A stretch of 64,000 nt of DNA, from positions 22,761,001 to 22,825,000 of the forward strand of contig JAZBQD010000027.1 in NCBI GenBank assembly GCA_036583965.1, given 5' to 3'. Position 1 is the stretch's first letter; every line of letters starts with the position of its first letter. Both the position numbers and the translations under genes were made by a program. Of this stretch, positions 30,501 to 45,500 are shown piece after piece. Below the pieces are notes generated by a model, which searched no databases, was not told the origin of the DNA, and was given only the letters and a program-made list of their open reading frames with translations. This DNA is from Prunella strophiata (lineage: Eukaryota; Chordata; Aves; Passeriformes; Prunellidae).

Positions 30501-33500
30501 CTGGCACCGGGCAGGTACCGCGGCTGAGGAGCGCCCGCAATGCGCGCGTTGGGGATTTCGGGCACGGCTCCACAGCTGATATCTGCAGAGAGAGGAGGGT
30601 GCAGTGAGCGACAGGAAACTCACACAGCACAGCATTCCAGAGCTCCTGGTGAGCAAAAAGCACTTTGAGTAATGCACGCCGTTTTCTACAGGTAGAAAAA
30701 GAAGGTTTATTCTGATATATTATATGTGTTATTGTGCAGTGCTTCAGCAGCCAGTACTGTTTGCCTAAAGAAACTAAAAAGAGAGGTCACAGAGATCAGC
30801 CAGCTGTGCTGCACAGCATCGTGTGCCACAGACACAATTTATTTACTATTTGAAGGTGCCTGTCAGCAACTGACATCCTTAGTGATGTGAAAATAAGATC
30901 CATTGCCCTACAGTTATCTGCTCCTCTGCAGCCAGGATGCTGCAGGATTCCTCCATAATGTCTGCCTGCTTGATTTCAAGAGAGGCAGGATGCAGCTACC
31001 AGCTCCATCCCACAGGGAGAGGATTGCTTTGCTGATCTACCCTGCTGCTTGTTTTCCAGAAGCCAGAAAAATAGGTGTCCTAGCAGCCCGTTCAAACCTG
31101 TTGGCTCTATTGGCCTGACTTACCTGCATGCCCAAATAAAAATTATTTTAATTCACAATATGAAATGCTAAGAAGGATCATGGATTGCTTAGAAGTAGAA
31201 CCTGTACCTTCACAGAAGGGTGGTGTTGTCCAATTTCCCTTTCTGCAGATAATTTCAGGGGAACCAACAATTAGGAACCCTGAATCACACTGGTAGCGAA
31301 CTGTTTCACCAGGCTCATAAGAGTTCTTCTTTCTGCCTTCAAATTCAGCATTGTCAACTTTTGGAACACTTCCACATGGCATTTCTGAAAAGGTAACAGA
31401 AAGCTTGTGCTACTGTGAAACACATTGAAGAAGTGTACTTTTTCCATCAAACAGGTGATTTAGAGAGCTATTTCTAACATCAGCATAGTCATCTGCTAAC
31501 AGTGGATTGTATAATTATAGTTAGTTAATAATTGTATAAAAGGTAGCATACAGAAGATTAAATAAGTAATGCCCCCAAATATACAGACTTCAGCCACTGA
31601 GACACTCCAATTCTGTTTCTAAACATGCCAGAAAGTTTTACTCAAGGCTTTTGTCCCTTGCTACACTGATGTGATTTCCATCCCTGAGGCACCAGTGGAC
31701 TGTGTAGAAAAGAGATCCTTGGATCAGGAGGATGTGCCTAGGACTCATCTGGCAGAGATATGAACTGAACAAAGACTACAAGAATATGAAGGAATATTTA
31801 AAAACTAAGCTGCATTAAGAAAGTCAGTTTTGCATCCAATCAGGATTGTTCTGAAGACATCCATGATGGAAGATAAGATCCCACGACAAAATATGGAGTA
31901 GAAAAATACACTTTTACTGATCAACCTCCAATTTAAAATTCTTTCCATTTAATTGCTAAATGCACTTCAAAAAAAGTAATTTTTGATATTACCTAAGCAT
32001 GAAGGAGCTTCAGTCCATTTTCCCATAGAGCAATTTATCTCTGTTGATCCATTTAACATATATCCAGAACGAGAAACATACTTAAATCTAGCACCAGCCA
32101 GATAAATTGTTTTCCCTTCTCTTTCAATTTTTAAGTTTGGATTTTGAAGCCTGGGAGCATCAGCACATTCTACAGATGGTGGTGGCAAACATGGTCTTTC
32201 TAAAAAACACAGACAACACAGATAAACAATAATGCAAGACAAACAATATTGCAAATGTAACTAAGTAATAAATAATTTACAGATTACAGGACATTCTTTA
32301 ATGTCCCTACTCAAAACTGAGACTCTGTTATGCAATATACTAAACAAAAAATTAAGCACACATCTCTTGAGGGACTGCCTGAAAATTGTATACACCATCT
32401 CAGATAAGTCTGTGTAAATGAAAAGACTGCAGTTGTTTGCACCTTTTTTAACAACTTATGTTCTACTGCTTTCCTGCAGTTCCCTGTCCATGGTAATCTT
32501 TGGCAAGTAACAGCAGCCTCCTGCTCATGATGACTGCTAGTGAATAACACAGATATTCATAACAAAATGATGGAAAAGAAAGATGCCAGTACTGACCCAC
32601 ACAGTGAGGTGGTGATTGCCATTTCCCTTCTGTACAGGTTATTTCCTTTGTATTTCCTTTCCCGACGAGCTGGAAACCGTCGGCACATGAAAAAGATGCT
32701 TTACTCCCATTCCTGGAGTTTCTTCCTGCTGTTGTCTGCTGAGCACCAGGCACCTGAGGTGGAGGTGGGCACACACTCTCCTCAGCTAAGGACACATATT
32801 CATGTTACAATAGAACAAAGAGAAAGTGCAGCAGTTCAGCAGAGATTACAACACAAACAACTAAGACAATACTGGTGCTAGATAAATCTATCTCAAGCTT
32901 TAATTAATACTGTGATCATTTTGTTCTGCTTCAGAAACACCAGAGCTGCCTTCAGCTGCTCATATGCTTTCAGAGTCACAGAAAAGAGTCACAGCTGTCT
33001 ACACCAAGCTAAGATGGAGCTTCTTGTAGTCCCTCCTTTCTTTCTCACACAACTGCACACTCTTGGGTGCTTTTCCTGTTCCTCCCTCTATAAAGAACTG
33101 TTTTAGGAAAACTGAACCAATGTCTGGAGTTTTGTTTCTTCTTCAGACTAAGCTGATAGAGCTAAATGAGAAAGCTAAAATAAAAGAAAAAATAGGCTAA
33201 AAATTTTTCAGTTCCAAAAATGAAGGACTCTTTCTGCCAAAGGAAAGAAAAATGGAGAGAATTGAGGTAGATCTAGGATAGAGATCTGAGGAGTCTTCCA
33301 GAGCTTGGTTTCTTGCTTCTAATGGTTCTAGAAAACTAAGGGAAGGACAGTGATTGCCACACTTCTCCCACTTTCAGGCATTATTTCCCATAAATCTGGT
33401 ATAACCAAAGCAAGGAATGAAGCAATGGTTGTTTTACAATCACACTTTCTACAGAAAACATCCTGTTCTGCTATGCATAAAGGCAGCCCTGAAGACATTG

Positions 33501-36500
33501 ACCTCTGGTGTGTGTTACATATGGGCAGCCTCCTCTGGGTCTGTGCTTTTTCACTGGCCAACTCAGCTTTTTTCTCACAGTTTCACTAGGAAGCAATTGG
33601 AAAAACAGAGGGAAAAAATAGACTAGAAAAACTTTGAAGGTTTAGAGGAAATAAAGGAACTTTGACTGGAGCTTGAGTTATGTGTACTCTGTTTTGCATC
33701 AGGGTAAAGCCCTTTTGAAAAATTGAACTTAAATTTATCATTGCATCTTTTCTCACATCAGAAGTGCCCGTGACAACCATTCCAATTGTCAGAGTAGAGA
33801 GCATTAAGTCTGCCTTACTAAAGTGGTGCATCTCTAAACCTTGTTAACTGCTCCAATGATGGACACAACTACCCTTGAGCATATGATCAAGTAAACATTT
33901 CTATTTCAGTAGTGATACAGCAGTGCTAAGAATCCTTAATAATGAGCATTTATCATGCCTGCATCAAAATAAATGGTGCAAATGTAAGAACACACCTGTA
34001 CATGCAATCTCTGGTGTCCATCTCCCAGACACACAAGTTGCCTGTTTAACACTTTCATCAGCTGATGTACATGTATAATGTATAACTTTATGGAACCCAG
34101 TCTTCCTTCTTGACATGGGATACTGGCCAGAGCGCACCAGCACAATGTCCTCTGGAATTACACATTGAGGGGATGCATCTGAAAAAAAAATAAAAAGAGC
34201 TTAAAAAATAGATTTAGATCTGATGAAGATGATGATTTATATACTGATGAAGATGCCATCAGTTGTACAGAAGTTCCATGTGAATTTGAGGAAGAACTTC
34301 ACTGGGTGGGTGCTTGAGCAGCGAGGTTGGACCAGATGACCCACTGTGGTCCCTTCCAACCTTATTCATTCTGTGACTCTGTGAGAAGGACTAATCCACA
34401 TAAAAGTAGCTAGGGTGGGGCAAGTATAACACATTGTGGCTATTAACATTACTTTTAATTCCTTTTAATAATTGACTTTAACTACTGGGCAAGTGTTTAT
34501 TTCCTTCCCTATACAAAGCTGTAGGTGCAGAGTCTTTCCAGGAGGAAGGATATGCTTCCATTCAAAGGAAGTAAATTAAAACCACTCAGTTTTGATGCAT
34601 TAAACTATAGCATGTCTGGTTACATACTGATGGCTGAGTCCATTTTGTAGTCAAATTTTGTATACAACTATGTTACACTCACATCTGAAATATTATGGAA
34701 ACAGATTACCAGCACAAACAGGTAAAGGCTTCCATTCTCCATTAAGACATTTCATTTTCATTTCCTTAGTATTGTCAGAGCCTGGTTTACATCCACAAGT
34801 TACTTCATCCCCATGTGAATATTGGGCCTGGTCTGCCTGATGCAGAACAACATTCGGGATCCAGGAAGGTGAGTCACATGGCATTCTGTCTTCTGTTAAA
34901 AGAGAAGAAGTGTTCCACAATAACACAGGAATCCCATATCAATAGCTGGAAAAAACTTAAATAAAAATAACTATATTTGCATTTGGTGAACCAAACCTAC
35001 ACTCACTAATTGTACCAACTAAATTTCAACACATCTGGGGTATGTATATCTTTTAGCCAGTTTGCTAAATGGCTTTCCTGTCTTTTCCCTTCTTTTTCCA
35101 ACACTGGCATGATCCACAGGTAGTTTCAGTTGACAGTACTTTTCCAAACTGTTGGTACATAAGCCATGAAGTGTAAGGAAAACTTCAATTAATTCAAGTC
35201 ACCTGAATCACTGATTCTGATCAGTCAAAATTATAATTGATCATACACCTGCACATTTGTAATGTGCCCTTTCAGTCAGAATTATTACAAGAATTGAAAA
35301 CCACTGTTAGGTCTCTTACAGGACTACAGAGCTGTCACCTCTCTATGAGAACAGCAGTTCTGCTACAGCAGTAGTGACAGCACAAGGTAATGGCTTGTCA
35401 TGCAGCTTTATCTTATTACTTTATTACTTTGAACAGAACATTACATCTGCAAATACGTATTTTTAATTGTGAAAATATCTATGAGCTGCAGGGAATTACA
35501 GACTTGTCAGAAGTAAGATCTGTGTAGATTACCAATGCAAGAGGGAGGAGATGACCACTGTCCATCAACGCATTCTATTTCCTTTGATCCAACCAACTTA
35601 AATTCGCTGTTACATTCATATTGCTTTGTGTCCCCGTGCTGGTACTGTTCCACAGAGCCATCAACAATACTTCCATTGGGAATTTCAGGGGGAGGTCCAC
35701 AGCCTTCGACACTCACTGAAACCAAGAGATCAAGTCTATGCTCTGAACTCAGTACTTTCACCACAGTTATATGTTAAATACAACATAAAACAAATTGAAT
35801 GTATCAATTAAAGTGAAGGAAAATCAGTGGAACATGTTAAACAGGTCATTGATTTATGCCTTTGAATATCTGGACTTGTGCTGGGCTGGAGATCACAAAC
35901 AGATACATGTGACCCAGGCTCACTCTTGTCTCTCACTTCCATGCAGTGTCAATGCCTGCTCTGAGAAAAATGGTTGATAAAACCAACCCAGTTTTAAGGG
36001 AAAAGCAAAAAAAGTGTTACAAGAATGGTAACTTCAGTATTCTAAAAAAAAAAAAAAAAGAAAATTGACAATTCTGCAAGGAATAACCTATGCCCTAAAA
36101 ATCACCCAGAAAAAAAAAAAAATACACACACACACACACACTGTATATTAAAGGAATTCATTTTTGATGCAGTGTGTGGAACTCCTATTAAGGGAGCTTA
36201 AAATGTTCCTGGCTAAAGAGCCAAATATATGAAACAGACTTGCTTTTAATCGCAAAAGAGTGTGAGCAAAAAGAAGGATGACAGAGTAAAAGTCACCAAA
36301 AAAGTGATTGAGTGGGAAGAAAGGGAGGTCCCTTTTTTCTCTTAAGCTTTGTGAAAGCCTATGCATCTCATGAGAGGGCTAAGCACCAGCACAAGAAGCT
36401 CTTCTCAGATGCCAGGAAGTTGTGTACTAAGTTAAGAATACTAAGTACAGGGATATATATTTTTTTCCTTCTGTATTAATTTACTCATCCTACTATATGA

Positions 36501-39500
36501 AACTAAGAATTTCACAGGAAAATCTTTCACTGGGTTTCTTTTTTTTGGGCTCAGCTCTGTGTCACCTCCAAAACCATTTTTTCGCTTCAATTTCATGTGA
36601 TCAGAAAAAGAGCACAGGATGCAATATCTGATGGGTATCAATATTAGACAATGACAAAACTAGGACCTTTGGAATATAGTAAGAGAGGACACTACTCAAA
36701 TTAATCATTGCCATATTTGTTATTATTTATAATAATAAGCTGTGAACAATTTTTCAAACATTCAAGTCAATAACCTGATTAATATGTCGTGCAAGCCATT
36801 GACTAGCTCAGTTTCAGTATTGCAGAATTACCTTGACACACTGGTGGTGATGGAAACCATCCAAAGTAGTAGCACTGAATAGAGGCAGGTCCCACCCTTA
36901 TGTAGTTTTTTGCACAGGTAAATTTCACAACAGCTCCACTGTGGTATTTACCCTCTTTGGGAGAGAAATCTCCATTGCTAAATGGCAGCAGTGCACATGT
37001 GATTTCTATGGAGAAAAAATATTTTAACATGTAGTGGACAACCTACAGAAAGTACACAAAATGCTACTGGTTAGAACAAAACCAAAGGAAGGCTTAAAGA
37101 AAAAAGGTTTATAGAGTGTATACATAGTGACACTGATTAGCAAACACAAATATATTCACCATGACACTGGGGTTCTGGAGTCCATTCTCCATTTTTGCCA
37201 CACATTGTGGTATCAGTTGGTATGTTATTTTTAGTCTTATATCCCTCCAAACATGAATATTCAATTGTATCTTCAGGCATGAACACAGTTTTGTTTGTGT
37301 GGTGAATCAAAATGTCCCCTGGTGCTTTACATGATTCTGTAGAATAAAACAAAGTTAGTGCATTTAGTTATCCAGAAACACTGCCCTTTGGAAGCATTAT
37401 CCCTGTAGGTATATTTGAAACATCAATAATTCTGCATTGTCAGAATATTATTGTAGAATATACAGCATATTCACATATTATCTTTTGCATTAATCTTCCA
37501 AAATTTGTCTAGAAGTAATGTTTCGTGTAAATATTACTTCCTTAGATTCAATTATCTCCTTTTGCTACATATTACAATCATTATCAGTATTATCATTATT
37601 ATTAATTTAGGTGTCACAGCAAATGGTTTGTACTGCTGTTCCCATGGTCAGTTGTGAGTCAGAAAAAAGCCACAAAATCCTAGGTAAAGGCAGTCTGAAA
37701 TAAAAGGACAAGATAAAATAGCCGCTAAAGTGGGTCAATATTACGACCAACATATAACAATACAAGATTGTCTCTTACTGTACTACAGCTGTGTTCAGGA
37801 GAGGAAGGAACTTTGAAATAATGAATCCTATATGTCTCTAGTTTGGTCACATTTAAATAAAATTCTTGGTGGAATGCCTCTATTCACAGATGTTGCTTCG
37901 TAAATTGGGAATAAATTTGGACAAATGTACCTTGTATCAGGTAAGAACCACTGAAGAGGTCAGTGATTACCATTAACTCAGTGCTAAAGAGATCCAAAAA
38001 GATCCTTTACATTTTCTCTCTATTTCTTGGAGCATGAGAGAGGTAAATCTCTGGAGGATCAGCCCTCTGAGTGTCCCTCTACCCAATAAGAAACCTCTAC
38101 AAATCAAGGATGACAAATCTCTGAGGCCAGAGAACACCACAGAACACCATGTCCACAGGATACACTGGTGACAATGACAGGGAGCGCTGAAACATTTAGC
38201 TACTCACTGATGCACTTTGGAGGTGGAGTCCAGCCACTCTCCTTTGCACTGTGTGTGTCCTGTTTCTTGTCCTTCTGGAGTCACAAAGCCAGCGTGACAT
38301 TTATATGGGATTGTCTCTTCTAAATTGAATGTTCTCCTATCCAAGGTCAAATAGCCATTCTTAAAAGTGATATCCTGGCACTTTTCTGAAAGAGAGAGAT
38401 AAGATTTCTTCAAAGTTAAGCACTGCTAAACTACATGCATAAAAATCATAGCAGAAGGATGAAAATAGAAGCAGCAGTAAGATTTAGAAAATTGTTTAAT
38501 ACATGGTCAATTGAATACATTTTTAATTCCATACATTGTTAATACATAATGCTTAATATGTGATTTAAATGAATGGAAGTCTTGGTTGGATGTTTCAGTC
38601 CTATATTATGAGAGAAAACTTTTGTAGTATGTTAAATTCTTTACTGCTAAATCATTCTGTGAAGGACAGTCTTCATTTTCAGAAATTACTGCTACAGCAA
38701 ATAGCTTTAGATAGAAACCTCACCAAAACACAAGCACACTCACTTTTATGGGTACACCTGGGAGGAGGGGCCCAGCCATTCCTTGTGCATGTGACCTCTG
38801 GGTGCTGGGCCTGGTAGCCATCGTAGCAGACATATCTGGCTCGTTCCCCTTCCTTGACATAATCGTGCCAGCCGCGGTACAGGAAATAACCGTTCACCAG
38901 CTCTCTGACAAAACATTTTTCTAAAGGAGGAAGGAAAGTACATTTAACCACAGAGATTTCTACAGCAAGAACTGAGGGAAATGAATCCTTAACAAGTGTT
39001 ACTAACAGGCCTCCAAGCACCTTTCTGTAGCCTCGTATCTCAAAAAGACACTCGTGTGCAAATCTGAATGAAAGCATGTTTTGTTTCAGTGCCTTGTGAT
39101 TAATGGACCACAAGATCAGAAGAGGAAGTCACTACATAAAATAATATGAGGTGGCCTAGTAACCAAAAATCTCTTACCTATTGTTCACAAGCAAGCTTGG
39201 CTCACTTCAGTGCTTCTCACATCAGTTTGGTCTGGTGTGTCTCTAAAATGTTGGTTTATGCCCAGAGTGAACTCCAGCATTTGCCTCCAGGAAATTTTAT
39301 CATCTCTGTGGAAGTGTAGCAGCCTCTCAAACCAGCTCTAGAGATTTTAGCAACAGCTTAGCATGATGGCTCTAAGGCCTCCTGTCCCCAAGAGCCCAGA
39401 CATAAGGCAGATAGCTGAAGAAATGTTATATTGTGTTATCTGAGTGCCTGCTCCTTTCCTCCAGGCAGGGCTCCAATCATTTCCTGCACTGAGCACCACT

Positions 39501-42500
39501 CCACTGAGGGCAACAGGGAAAGATCTAATCCACTTTTGTGCCCTACCAGTAGGTAGGAACATTGCTGTGACTGAAGATGTGTGAGAGGAGGCTTCATCTC
39601 ACTGCTTTAGATTAATTTTAAGTCAAATTAATTTTAAATCTGAATCAGTGTATCTGGTTCTCTTGCTGTTACCATGATCCATTTCAGCTTATTGCAAAAG
39701 TATGACACCTTTCCAGCTCTAAAATTTAGTTTTCCAAAGGGACCAGGCAATGCTTCTCAGAGAGGATGAAGACTAAGTGCCAAAGTGCCCAAGCCACAGA
39801 AGGAAGAATGTATTTACACAGAGTAGAAACTCTGTGTGTGCAGCTGTGGTGCAGATGAAAGTATATGATTGCATGTTACCCAGAAGCAGAGAAGAGGAAG
39901 GTTTACTATATATTTCTTACTCTTGTGAATATTTTCAGGAGTAAACAATCTTCAAAATCCAAAAGCATAATCTCAGAGTGTCCCCAGGTGACACTTTGTG
40001 CTCTGCAGATAGGAAGACAGGCTGGGTGCAGTTCCAGGGGTCACCTAAAGCAGTTTGACTTTCAGAAACTGTTTTGTCTTGTGTTCCATCAGAACAAGTT
40101 CTGCTGCACAGATCTTTGACAATTAAACCAGAATTAAGTATATTGTGGAAATGTACTTACTCAGGCATTTTGGCTCTGGAAACCAGCCCGCTTCAGAACA
40201 GGTAATTAAAACCCAGTCATCTCCAGTGGGGCTTAAATAGCCATCGAGGCACCGGTAATATACAGTCTGTCCAAATCGTTTTGGAAAGTAATCGTTGTAG
40301 TAATTTGAACCACTCAACCTGCCATTTTCTATAAGTGGGACATCACATGGTTTCCCTTGAAACAGAATGTAACAACAACAGTATCAACACATGCATGATA
40401 AAAAACTCAGGACACAATTCAGATTCAGTTTCATCATCTGAGTATTTTCAGAAATGGACAGAACCAGGACTGCACACCCTGGCAGATTGTAAGGAGTGCA
40501 GGAGCAACCATGCTCTGCTCCTGGGGTCTTTGCCTATAGCTGTGTTACTTCCCTCAATTCCATTGCAACCAACAGAAATCCAGCCAGCACTCTCAGCAGA
40601 CACCTGAGGGTGATTTGTGAGACCAAAGGTTAGTATTCATTGTACAGTGAGATGACACTGTAGAGGGTCTTCATTAAATTTACTATTCTGACCATAAAGG
40701 GAGCCCAGTCATCTGGCTCAGATATAGAAACTGAACTGTGAACTCTTAAAATTGAGATGACTCCTGCCACCTCCATTTATAACTTTTGGGATCCTGCACC
40801 AAAAGCTCTTCGTGACTATTTTCATTTTTATTTTAAATCTGTAGCATTTAAATTTTCTTCTCTTGGTTCCAAAAAAGAACTGACCCTTTCCACGCACAAG
40901 TCCAGGATAGAAGGAGGAGATTCTCAGAAGCTTCAATTCAAGTTTACCCAGGTTCCTCCCAAAATGTTCTGACCCAGATCACTTCAATAATGAGTGAAGT
41001 GGGCTCAGAATGACACCTGAATTTTAGAATCCAAGACTGATTTCATCAGGGTTTTTCTCACATTTGAAGTCTTATTTTCAGTGACCAAAGATGAAGGAGT
41101 GTTAAATTATGAAATTACCTGCTAATTTATATATTTATTTTTTCATACTGTGCCTACTGGGCAAAACTATCATTCCAGTTATGGGAAGTTTAACCCAAGA
41201 ATGAACTCATCAACCATCAAGAATACCTCGCTTTGTTATCTGACAGGTTATAGAATAGATAAAATCCTGTGACTGTCCATAACACCAAATGACAAGTAAA
41301 AATCTAGAGCTGTGATACCACAAGGAAAGGTATCTTCCAATAATTAGCTGTGGTTTGGCTACTTTAAACTCCCCATGTCCTCTAATCCTGACTGGGATGC
41401 TATTCCTCAGGTGGAGCACAAACCTTCCTGACAGTGAGCTGACTGTAGCACATTTTAACGGATTTGCAAATACAGTAAGAGGTAATAAATACGTGTGTTA
41501 ATAAACACAGTGTAAATCTGGATTACACCATTGTTTTTACAGGTGATTTTTCTAAACCATCAAATTAAGCAACTGTCATATCTAATGCTCCTCAAGTTTT
41601 GCTCTTAGCTTCTTTTCTCTGAGATACTTCCAGCAATTCCACATTGTAGCTTTATTCATGAGAGCTACTTACGGACACAAGCTGGATCAGGCGCCCAGCC
41701 GTTCCCGGTGCATTCAGCTGTGGTACTGCCAGTTGTCACTTTAAAATGATACCCTTCATCACACTCTACTGTGATTTTGTTACCCGCTGTGTACTTGTCT
41801 TTTTTAGGTCTAAAGTTCCCAGAGGAAACTACTGGAGGAGAGCATACAATTTCTAAATAAAAACAGAAAAAAAAAAAAGAAAAAAGAAGAATATCTTTAA
41901 ATGTATTGCATAAATTCTTGTTTTCATAGTATATTTGCCATAACTGCATAAAATTGTTAAAAAAAGATGTTTCTTATAAATGTATGATTCTGTAAGAGAA
42001 GAGTGACAGCTGTTAATGATGTTATGTTAATTAGAAGATTAAAATTTAATTGCAAAGAGAATGGTTAGAGAAGGAACTGGAAGCCATCCAACCAAACCTA
42101 ATTTTTTCCTGTAGATCTGCAGCTGGGTTTTGCTGAGCTCGTTTATGGACACTGTCCCAAAGGAGGGCAGTTTCACTGGCAGGATCCTAAATGCAGAAAT
42201 TATTATACTTGACTAGGAACTGATCATTCAAAGGTTGTGTGATTAAGATTAGTCCTTCACTGACATTGGAAATATTTCAACAACTGAAAAAAGCCAAGAA
42301 TCTTATTCTAAAAAACTCAAGATATCTTCATGCCCAGAGAAGTCAGGCAAACAGATTTATAAACCAGATCCTGTGTTTTGGGGCTTTTTTGTGTCTTCTT
42401 CCAGTTCACAAAACATCATCAACACCCTGAGGGCTGGGAGGGGATGACTGTAAGGTAACTGCAGGTTGGTGCTGCTGTGGAGTGAGGGTGGGTGAATCAG

Positions 42501-45500
42501 TTTTCATGCATGCCCTGCTGAATCCTCTAGGTCCAGTGACAAGCCCATTAGGATCCAGAACCACTATCTGAGTACACCCCAAATACCAGAGACCAGCATA
42601 TCAGTGTCTAGAAGAATGTTTTGTTTGGCACTCCTCAAAAGCAGTATGTTATTAAACTGTAGGCAATGCATATTAATTAATAACATTACTAATCTTGAAT
42701 CAGAAAGGTCAAAAACCGAGTGGGCCCCAAGACTGACAACAAATCTTTATTTCTAAAAGAGTCTTTCTGGAAGAGGTCCCAGGAAGGTGGGTGGTGCATA
42801 AAATCCTATCACGTTGCCCTGTTGCCAACATTTTTTTTTCAGTTTCAAGATTTTGGCAATATATTGAGGAAAATTCAAGGCACTGATAAATTCCCCAAAA
42901 TTTCATCAAACCATTTCAGCTGGGATTTGACATGTATATTTGGAGATTTAAATACAGCCTTTAAGTGCTGTCATTGAATGAAATTAAAGTAAAATCCATG
43001 ACCCAGAGGGCTGATGTCAAACAGGAGTAGCCTCAGGAATTATGGATTTGTCACATGAACTTCTCAGAAGGCATTTGAGAGTTAAAAAACAATAGGGAGC
43101 TTTAGCACTGTAAATATATTAATTTGTAGAGATTCACAACAAGATTCTGGTTTTGCTACTGCTCTTCATGGAAAGCTCTTATCCAGTTCTTTGGTCCCCT
43201 CAGCACTTAATCCTTCATGGATATTGGATATGAATGGATTTATTTTGTCATGAATGAACTTATTAATCTCTAAAATTACTTCCAAACCCAACTAAAGTGC
43301 AAGACCACTTTAGGGAAGACTGACCAATGCAAGAGGGAGGTGGATTCCATCCTGATTCAGTGCACAGTGCTTCTGCTCTGTTCCCATATTTGTATCCTTC
43401 TTTACAGGAAAACTGCATTATTTCATTTTCCTTGTAAGACTTCCTTGGAGAACGGACATATCCATGAGGGATTTCTGGCACATCACAGATAATTTCTGAA
43501 ATTGAAACAGACAAAAATCCAGGCATTTTAATTTTTATTTGCTAAGAATAAATTTCTATGACAATAAAATTTAGGGGTATTTTAGTTCTGGTTTGTTTTG
43601 GGTTTTTGGGGGAGTGTGGTGGGGTTAATTTGAATTCACAAAAACTTTCGCATTTGGAAGATGTTTGGAACTTATTTGACCACTTGATTCTGGGTTCCAG
43701 GTAGAAAATATGGAGTAGCACAGCTTCAATTGCAAATTGGTTCATGAGACAGATTTCAGGGCTTTGCTTTGGACTTTAATGGATTTAGAATCAGGAGATA
43801 AGGCAGAAGACATTCCAAAATAACACACTAGGCTAGCTGAAATTTAGGATTTTCTGATTTTTCAGACAATGTCTTTGGAATTTCCAGCAAACCTAATGTG
43901 TTCTCAGAGCCAGTATCTTATTAGTTATTAGTTAAATTTAACTAATTTAACTAATTATTAGTTAAATGATGACATCAAAAGGAGAAAAGAATTTAAAGTA
44001 TCTGAAAATTGACACCAGAATGCTTAATATCCTATAAAAGAACATCAATGTTCCAAATTCCTGGCTAAACCAAAAAAAAAACCAAAAACAACCAACATCT
44101 TGCAGTTTCCTAGAAATGCATTTATAAAGTCCAGAAGATATTAAATGTTTTGTTTCCTCAGTCACAGAGCAGGACACCAAAGAGTTCTCTTGGATTCTTT
44201 TACTAAATTTACTTTGTATTTAAAATGGAATACAGCTCATGGGAACTGTCATTGTTTAATGAAATTCACTATATTCTGGAAATGTTACAAGCATAAATGT
44301 TTAATTCCACTTCATGCCGTACAAAATATAATAAATGGGGGTTTCAAAGCAGCAAAATCCAGCACTGGAATTGTGAACAAACCATAAATGTATTTGCCAT
44401 CCTGACATGTGTATTCTGCTCTTCTAAACACATACTTCATGATCAAATAACATAGAAATAATCTCAGAAACTTGATCTGAATATTTAAGTGTTTGTTACC
44501 ATAATCTTCCTGGGATTCATTCTCATACCCTGACAATCCAATCCCATCCATTCTTTGTTCAGAAACTGGGAGGAATAATCCCATCCACCAGTACGAGCTG
44601 CAGGCAGAGCAGCATGGGATTGGCTGGCTGAAAAGCAGTTTTGCAGAAAAAAAAAGTTGCTGGTCCTGATGGACAAGTTGGACAGGGGCCAGCAATGGGC
44701 CTTTGCAGCAAAGAAAACACTCTGGGCCCCCCTGGGAAAAATGCTGCCAGCAGGCCAAAGGAGGTGATGCTGCCCCTCTACATCTCTCCAGGGCAGAACT
44801 CCCAGCAGAGGAAAGATTGGGACATACTGGAACAGATCCAGTAAGGGACAGGAAGATAATTAAGGAATGGGAAAAACTGGCAGATGGAGAGGGGTTTAAG
44901 AGAGTCTGAAGTAAAGAAGGCTTGGGGGAGGATGGACAGTCTTTTACATGAGTAAATTCCTGGCTCCAGTGGGGCAGGCAGAAGTAAAGGTGATGAACTG
45001 GACCTTTCTCATTGGCCACCAGCCATACAGTGAGAAACAACAGGCACCAACTGAAATACAGGAAATGCCACTACTAAGGTTTTACTAAAGAGAGCTCAAC
45101 CACTGCAGTGGGTTACCCAGAGAAACTGTGCATCTCCATCCTTGGAGATATCAAAAGCTGACTGAACATGTTTTTGAGCAACTTGCCCCAGCTAATTCCT
45201 TTGAGGGACCTTCAGAAGTCCCACACCACCTCACTGATTCTGGGTTTCTGTAAAAACTAAACATGAACCTTCCAACTTTTCCAAACACATTAATGTGAGG
45301 GAAGAAAAATATAACTTTTTTTTTTTTTTTGTATTCTACATTCCCTAAGAATTAAAATCCTACTTGTTAACTAAACTTGGTTCACACAGATTCAAAGTTG
45401 TTTCTGATTACTTTGATTAAGTCAACACTGAAGTGGTTGACTCTTATGCAGACATATCAAAGAATTTGACTGCAGCCTGGCAAAACATACAGCTTGTAGG

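Noticed and set aside
27280..31384. Separate CFHR-type gene made of the 3' CCP exons
   Set aside because: No signal-peptide exon or promoter-like break lies inside the array, and the modules continue the 1-20 order of factor H in phase.
44312..45040. 242-codon ORF on the minus strand
   Set aside because: It is the reverse strand of a degraded CR1 element plus flank; no domain and no homology to a protein I know.
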